Positions 53,255-57,242 of a stretch of 57,242 bases of DNA are shown piece by piece. A model generated the notes under the pieces. It saw only the letters and a list, made by a program, of their open reading frames with translations, was not told where the DNA came from and made no database searches. Origin of the DNA: Mycobacterium sp. (GTDB lineage Bacteria > Actinomycetota > Actinomycetes > Mycobacteriales > Mycobacteriaceae). The stretch covers positions 1-57,242 of the forward strand of contig NZ_JAOPWB010000014.1 of NCBI RefSeq assembly GCF_025965855.1. The letters run 5' to 3'. Position 1 is the first letter of the stretch. Every line of letters begins with the position of its first letter. The position numbers and the translations under genes were made by a program.

Positions 53255-53797
53255 ATGGTGAATGCATTGACTAGCGGCAACGACGGCCCAGATGCGGACG
53301 GCGTCGAGGTCATAGGCGGCGTCGATCCGCGGATCATGGCGCCGCACGACGCCGACGACGACGCCGACGGGCGCTCCCTGACCGACCTGGTCGAGCAGCC
53401 GGCCAAGGTGATGCGGATCGGCACGATGATCAAGCAACTACTCGAAGAGGTGCGCGCCGCACCGCTGGACGAGGCCAGCCGCAACCGGCTGCGCGAGATC
53501 CACGCCACGAGCATCCGCGAGCTCGAAGAGGGCCTGGCGCCGGAACTGCGTGAGGAGCTCGACCGGCTCACCCTGCCGTTCAACGAGGACGCCGTGCCGT
53601 CGGAAGCCGAATTGCGCATCGCCCAGGCGCAGCTGGTCGGCTGGTTGGAAGGGCTGTTCCACGGCATCCAGACCGCGCTGTTCGCTCAGCAGATGGCCGC
53701 GCGCGCCCAACTCGAGCAGATGCGCCAGGGCGCCCTGCCGCCGGGAATCAGCCGGCCGGGCCACGGTCCGGGTTCGGGCACCGGGCAATACCTGTAA
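53255..53797 (+). CDS. bpa: bacterial proteasome activator
   Basis: 180 residues. The four-helix core has LTDLVEQPAKVMRIGTMIKQ, SIRELEEGLAPELREELDRL and GWLEGLFHGIQTALFAQQMA. It ends in GTGQYL, the proteasome-gate-opening C-terminus of Bpa/PafE (Rv3780). It forms a ring that opens the 20S core for unfolded proteins without ATP. Start at ATG 53255 agrees with the H37Rv MV start, though its GAGG lies unusually close. The next gene begins 4 bases after its stop. Confidence 0.93.
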   Translation: MVNALTSGNDGPDADGVEVIGGVDPRIMAPHDADDDADGRSLTDLVEQPAKVMRIGTMIKQLLEEVRAAPLDEASRNRLREIHATSIRELEEGLAPELREELDRLTLPFNEDAVPSEAELRIAQAQLVGWLEGLFHGIQTALFAQQMAARAQLEQMRQGALPPGISRPGHGPGSGTGQYL

Positions 53798-53801
53798 ACA
53801 C

Positions 53802-54653
53802 ATGACGCTGCCGGGTCCGGGTCCTCATATCGAGACGTGCGACGCGTGGGTGGAATTTCCCATCTTCGACGCCAAATCGCGATCGTTGAAGAAGACTTTT
53901 CTGGGCAAGGCGGGCGGCACCATCGGTCGCAACAACTCCAACGTCATCGTCATCGAGGCGTTGCGCGACATCACGATGACACTCGAGTTGGGCGACCGGG
54001 TCGGTCTCGTCGGCCACAACGGGGCCGGGAAATCGACGCTACTGCGGCTACTTTCGGGCATCTACGAGCCCACCCGCGGCTGGGCGAAGGTCACCGGCCG
54101 GGTCGCGCCGGTCTTCGATCTCGGGGTCGGCATGGACCCGGAGATCTCGGGTTACGAGAACATCATCATCCGCGGCCTGTTCCTCGGGCAGACCCGAAAG
54201 CAGATGATGTCCAAGGTCGACGAGATCGCGGAGTTCACCGAGTTGGGTGACTACCTGTCGATGCCGCTGCGCACCTACTCCACCGGGATGCGGGTCCGGC
54301 TGGCGATGGGCGTGGTGACCAGCATCGATCCCGAGATTTTGCTGCTCGACGAGGGCATCGGAGCGGTGGACGCCGACTTCCTGAAGAAGGCCCAATACCG
54401 GTTGCAGCGTCTGGTGGAGCGCTCCGGAATCCTGGTGTTCGCCAGCCATTCCAATGAATTCCTGGCCCGGCTGTGCAAGACCGCGATGTGGATCGACCAT
54501 GGCGTCATCCGCATGTCCGGGGGCATCGAGGACGTGGTGCGCGCGTACGAGGGTGAGGACGCGGCCCGCCACGTGCGCGAGGTGCTGGAGGAGACCGAGC
54601 GCGAGACCATGACAGAAAAGCCGTTGGCACAAAGAGCATCCGGGGATGAGTGA
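53802..54653 (+). CDS. rfbE: galactan-precursor ABC exporter, ATPase subunit (Wzt-like)
   Basis: 283 residues. Walker A GHNGAGKST, signature YSTGMRVRLAMGV, Walker B ILLLDEGIGAVD and the switch FASHSN. Rv3781 orthologue. With RfbD it is thought to flip polyprenyl-linked galactan. Overlaps glfT1 by 8 bases. Confidence 0.92.
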   Translation: MTLPGPGPHIETCDAWVEFPIFDAKSRSLKKTFLGKAGGTIGRNNSNVIVIEALRDITMTLELGDRVGLVGHNGAGKSTLLRLLSGIYEPTRGWAKVTGRVAPVFDLGVGMDPEISGYENIIIRGLFLGQTRKQMMSKVDEIAEFTELGDYLSMPLRTYSTGMRVRLAMGVVTSIDPEILLLDEGIGAVDADFLKKAQYRLQRLVERSGILVFASHSNEFLARLCKTAMWIDHGVIRMSGGIEDVVRAYEGEDAARHVREVLEETERETMTEKPLAQRASGDE

Positions 54654-55554
54654 AAAGATCTTCGCCGTCGTGGTCACCCACCGGCGCCCCGACGAACTGG
54701 CCAAGTCGCTGGACGTGCTGAGCAGCCAAACCCGGTTGCCGGACCATCTGATCGTGGTCGACAACGACGGTGACGGCCGGGTTGGTGATCTGGTTGCGGG
54801 CCAACCCATTTCGACAACCTCCTTGGGATCGCGCCGAAACCTCGGTGGTGCGGGAGGTTTCGCGCTCGGCATGTTGCACGCGCTGGCGCAGGGTGCCGAC
54901 TGGGTGTGGCTCGCCGACGACGACGGGCGACCCCAGGACTCCCACGTGCTGGAGACGCTGCTGGCCTGCGCCGAAAAGTACGGCCTGGCCGAGGTGTCGC
55001 CGATGGTGTGCAACATGGACGATCCAGAGCGGCTGGCCTTTCCGTTGCGGCGCGGGCTGGTATGGCGCAGGCACACAAGCGAATTGCGCACCGAGGCCGG
55101 GCAGGACCTGCTGCGCGGCATAGCGTCGTTGTTCAACGGCGCGCTGTTCAGGGCCTCCACATTGGAGACGATCGGCGTCCCCGACCTGAGGCTGTTCATC
55201 CGCGGCGACGAGGTGGAAATGCACCGCCGGCTGGTTCGCTCCGGCCTGCCGTTCGGAACCTGCCTGGACGCGATCTACCTGCATCCCTGCGGATCCGACG
55301 AGTTCAAGCCGATCCTGGGTGGCCGGATGCACACCCAATACCCCGACGACGCCACCAAGCGGTTCTTCACCTACCGCAACCGCGGCTACCTGCTGTCGCA
55401 ACCGGGACTGCGCAAGCTGCTGGCCCAGGAATGGGTCCGGTTCGGCTGGTTCTTCCTGGTCACCCGCCGCGACCCCAAGGGCCTGTTTGATTGGATTCGG
55501 TTGCGCCGCTTGGGGCGTCGCGAGCGATTCAGTAAGCCTGGAGGAACGACATGA
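54646..55554 (+). CDS. glfT1: galactofuranosyltransferase GlfT1
   Basis: 302 residues. GT2 fold: FAVVVTHRRPDELAKSLDVL, VVDNDGDG, and the metal-binding DDD in WLADDDGRPQD. The GSRRNLGGAGGFALGM block is specific to GlfT1. It adds the first two galactofuranose units to the rhamnosyl linker of arabinogalactan. Located between the two exporter genes, as in H37Rv Rv3782. Confidence 0.93.
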   Translation: MSEKIFAVVVTHRRPDELAKSLDVLSSQTRLPDHLIVVDNDGDGRVGDLVAGQPISTTSLGSRRNLGGAGGFALGMLHALAQGADWVWLADDDGRPQDSHVLETLLACAEKYGLAEVSPMVCNMDDPERLAFPLRRGLVWRRHTSELRTEAGQDLLRGIASLFNGALFRASTLETIGVPDLRLFIRGDEVEMHRRLVRSGLPFGTCLDAIYLHPCGSDEFKPILGGRMHTQYPDDATKRFFTYRNRGYLLSQPGLRKLLAQEWVRFGWFFLVTRRDPKGLFDWIRLRRLGRRERFSKPGGTT

Positions 55555-56381
55555 CGTTTGTCGATGCGGCCGCGCAGTCGCGGACCTTTACCCGCGCCCG
55601 AGGCGATCTGGCTGACGGCTTTCGTCGCCACGAGCTGTGGCTGCACCTGGGCTGGCAGGACATCAAGCAGCGCTACCGGCGCTCGGTGCTCGGGCCGTTC
55701 TGGATCACGATCGCGACCGGCACCACCGCCGTCGCGATGGGAGGGTTGTATTCCAAGCTGTTCCACCTGGACCTGGCGGTGCACTTGCCCTACGTCACGC
55801 TCGGGCTGATCATCTGGAACATGATCAACGCCGCCATCCTGGAGGGCGCCGACGTGTTCGTCGCCAACGAGGGGCTGATCAAGCAGTTGCCGACGCCGCT
55901 GTCCGTGCACGTCTACCGGCTGGTGTGGCGGCAGATGATCCTGTTCGCGCACAACATCGTCATCTACGTCGTCGTCGCGATCATCTTTCCCAAGCCGTGG
56001 TCGTGGGCCGATCTCTCGGTCATCCCGGCCCTGGCGCTGATTGTGCTCAATTCCATCTGGGTGTCACTGTGTTTCGGCATCCTCGCGACCCGCTACCGCG
56101 ACATCGGTCCACTGCTGTTTTCGGTCGTGCAGTTGCTATTCTTCATGACGCCGATCATCTGGAACGACGACACGCTGCGGCAGCAAGGCGCCGGGCGCTG
56201 GTCGAGCATCGTCGAACTCAACCCGCTGCTGCACTATCTCGACATCGTCCGGTCCCCGTTGCTGGGCGCCCACCAGGAACTGCGGCACTGGGCGGTGGTG
56301 TTGGTGCTGACGCTTGTCGGCTGGGTGTTGGCGGCGTTCGGGATGCGGCAGTACCGCGCCCGGGTGCCGTACTGGGTCTAA
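55551..56381 (+). CDS. rfbD: galactan-precursor ABC exporter, membrane subunit (Wzm-like)
   Basis: 276 residues, overlapping glfT1 by 4 bases (ATGA). ABC-2 type permease with LGWQDIKQRYRRSVLGPFWI at the start and six membrane segments. Partner of RfbE. Rv3783 orthologue. Confidence 0.92.
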   Translation: MTFVDAAAQSRTFTRARGDLADGFRRHELWLHLGWQDIKQRYRRSVLGPFWITIATGTTAVAMGGLYSKLFHLDLAVHLPYVTLGLIIWNMINAAILEGADVFVANEGLIKQLPTPLSVHVYRLVWRQMILFAHNIVIYVVVAIIFPKPWSWADLSVIPALALIVLNSIWVSLCFGILATRYRDIGPLLFSVVQLLFFMTPIIWNDDTLRQQGAGRWSSIVELNPLLHYLDIVRSPLLGAHQELRHWAVVLVLTLVGWVLAAFGMRQYRARVPYWV

Positions 56382-56395
56382 GCCCGCCGCCGGGT

Positions 56396-56494
56396 GGCGA
56401 TTGGGCGACCGTCCCCTATCCGCTGGGTCTCACCCATCCGTCGAATCTCAAACTACTGTGCCGCTACCATCACCGATTGGCTGAAGAACCTTTT
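56396..56494 (+). pseudogene. HNH/DUF222-type C-terminal scrap
   Basis: Encodes VPYPLGLTHPSNLKLLCRYH and HRL, the HNH nuclease motif of 13E12/DUF222-type proteins. Upstream and downstream parts are missing. It follows the rfbD stop by 14 bases. The rest of 56382-56734 shows no supported gene. Confidence 0.65.
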
Positions 56495-56734
56495 AACCTG
56501 CGCCAGACGCCGGTGTCGCTGTGCTGTGTCGCAGCCGGGAACGTGTCCGCACCGAAGTTACCTTCTGGATATGCCGGACCAACCTCGTTGCGCTCATACG
56601 CCAGCACGGCATCTCCAGGATCTGGAGTCACGACCGAGACTTCCGCAAGTTCGAGGGGATCGCGGTGCGTGATCCGTTGGTCAACTGAGTCTTGAATTCG
56701 ACGTTGTTTGGCTTTAATTCGGGATCTAACAGTT

Positions 56735-57242
56735 TTACCGGTGGGCCACCACGATCTGGTAGGGGGGACGGAAAGCACTCCTGCGCAGCTGAAGGGTGAT
56801 CGCCGGGTCGGCGTGCCGGGCCAATGCCCGCAGCGCCGACGGGCTGTAGGTACCCAGCGATGCGATGAACGCGTCGTGCGTGACCGGAGCCACCATCGCC
56901 AACGGCAGCATCGACGCCATCCGCAGGATGTGCAGTAATGACGGTGGGCGCGGAATGTCGATGATCAGCAGTTTGTCGGCGACGCGGGTGCCTTCGGCGA
57001 ACAGTCGGGCGGCTCGCGGCGGCGGCAGGTGGTGCAAGGACAGCGCGAACACGGCGAGGTCGTAGTCTCCATCGGGCGCGTCGATGGCGGTGGCGTCCAT
57101 CTCGCGGACCACCGTGCGCGGGTGCCTGCCAAGGTCACCGGCGGCGATGGCGGCCACCGACGTGGGCTCGAGGTCGGTGACCGTGACGTGGGCGGTGGGA
57201 TGCATCTTCAGCAGCGTTCGCGACAGCCCGCCGTGGCCGGAG
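56735..57242 (-). CDS. class I SAM-dependent methyltransferase, partial
   Basis: The frame is open to the window edge; the N-terminus lies beyond 57242. The visible part starts in SGHGGLSRTLLK (tail of the SAM glycine-rich loop). It continues with VTVTDLEPTSVAAIAAGDLG, MDATAIDAPDGDYDLAVFAL and a final LRRSAFRPPYQIVVAHR. Substrate unknown. Convergent with the rfb operon. Confidence 0.85.
   Translation of the reverse strand, partial: SGHGGLSRTLLKMHPTAHVTVTDLEPTSVAAIAAGDLGRHPRTVVREMDATAIDAPDGDYDLAVFALSLHHLPPPRAARLFAEGTRVADKLLIIDIPRPPSLLHILRMASMLPLAMVAPVTHDAFIASLGTYSPSALRALARHADPAITLQLRRSAFRPPYQIVVAHR

Noticed and set aside
51280..53274. 664-residue alternative-frame ORF over the Rv3779-like gene
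   Set aside because: Arg/Gly-rich shadow frame typical of GC-rich DNA; the membrane-protein frame is clearly coding.

Overview
This window is chromosomal DNA from a mycobacterium, most likely a slow-growing non-tuberculous species. It is GC-rich, GTG starts are common, and the backbone genes follow the M. tuberculosis H37Rv order from Rv3752c to Rv3783: tadA, its partner gene, tyrA, proZWVX, the LapA-like gene, fadE36, an alkylsulfatase, lpqH, tcrX/tcrY, hisC2, echA21, lipE, the Rv3777 and Rv3778c orthologues, the Rv3779 glycosyltransferase, bpa, and rfbE-glfT1-rfbD. The orthologue match is from memory of these protein families. Without a search I cannot name the species.

Layout. Positions 1-3.5 kb are an accessory segment on the 3' side of tRNA-Ser(CGA). 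It holds a decayed ApeA-like antiphage gene split by an IS110-family element, an alpha/beta-hydrolase gene and a serine-recombinase scrap. From 3.7 to 10.3 kb are tRNA-wobble deamination, tyrosine biosynthesis and a compatible-solute ABC transporter. From 10.3 to 20 kb come a tandem-repeat patch, a set of lipid and CoA-type catabolic genes (two APH-fold kinases, SDR, acyl-CoA dehydrogenase, TetR, quinone oxidoreductase) and a sulfatase. From 20 to 29 kb are lpqH, the TcrXY two-component system, small membrane proteins, a broken glycosidase-like gene, a TIGR00027 methyltransferase, a third APH-fold kinase and a GNAT acetyltransferase.

Positions 29-42.7 kb are a second accessory segment ending at tRNA-Arg(ACG). 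It has a stress/dormancy flavour: a ribosome-hibernation-like protein, a WS/DGAT wax-ester/triacylglycerol synthase, a broken N5-(carboxyethyl)ornithine synthase/alanine dehydrogenase relative, a TetR regulator, a transglutaminase-like protein, a DUF5994 protein and an HtrA-type lipoprotein protease. It also carries IS481 and IS6110-like remnants. Its last 3 kb are an islet bounded by a 44-bp perfect repeat of the tRNA-Arg 3' end. The islet encodes a DUF1611 protein and a PLP amino-acid racemase as a coupled pair, with no integrase.

Positions 42.9-56.4 kb return to backbone and end in cell-envelope genes (arabinogalactan initiation and export). The window closes with an HNH scrap and a partial methyltransferase.

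Most notable observations: (i) in-silico removal of the IS110 element restores the ApeA reading frame exactly, and its left end has a structured non-coding segment where a bridge RNA would lie; (ii) a shared palindrome, GTCAAC-N3-GTTGAC, lies upstream of both the tetR gene and the WS/DGAT gene; (iii) the tRNA-Arg islet with its DUF1611/racemase pair; (iv) a baeRF2-type gene disabled by an internal inversion; (v) an IS6110-like left end inserted beside an IS481 remnant; (vi) many single-base lesions in accessory and some backbone genes, which need read-level confirmation.
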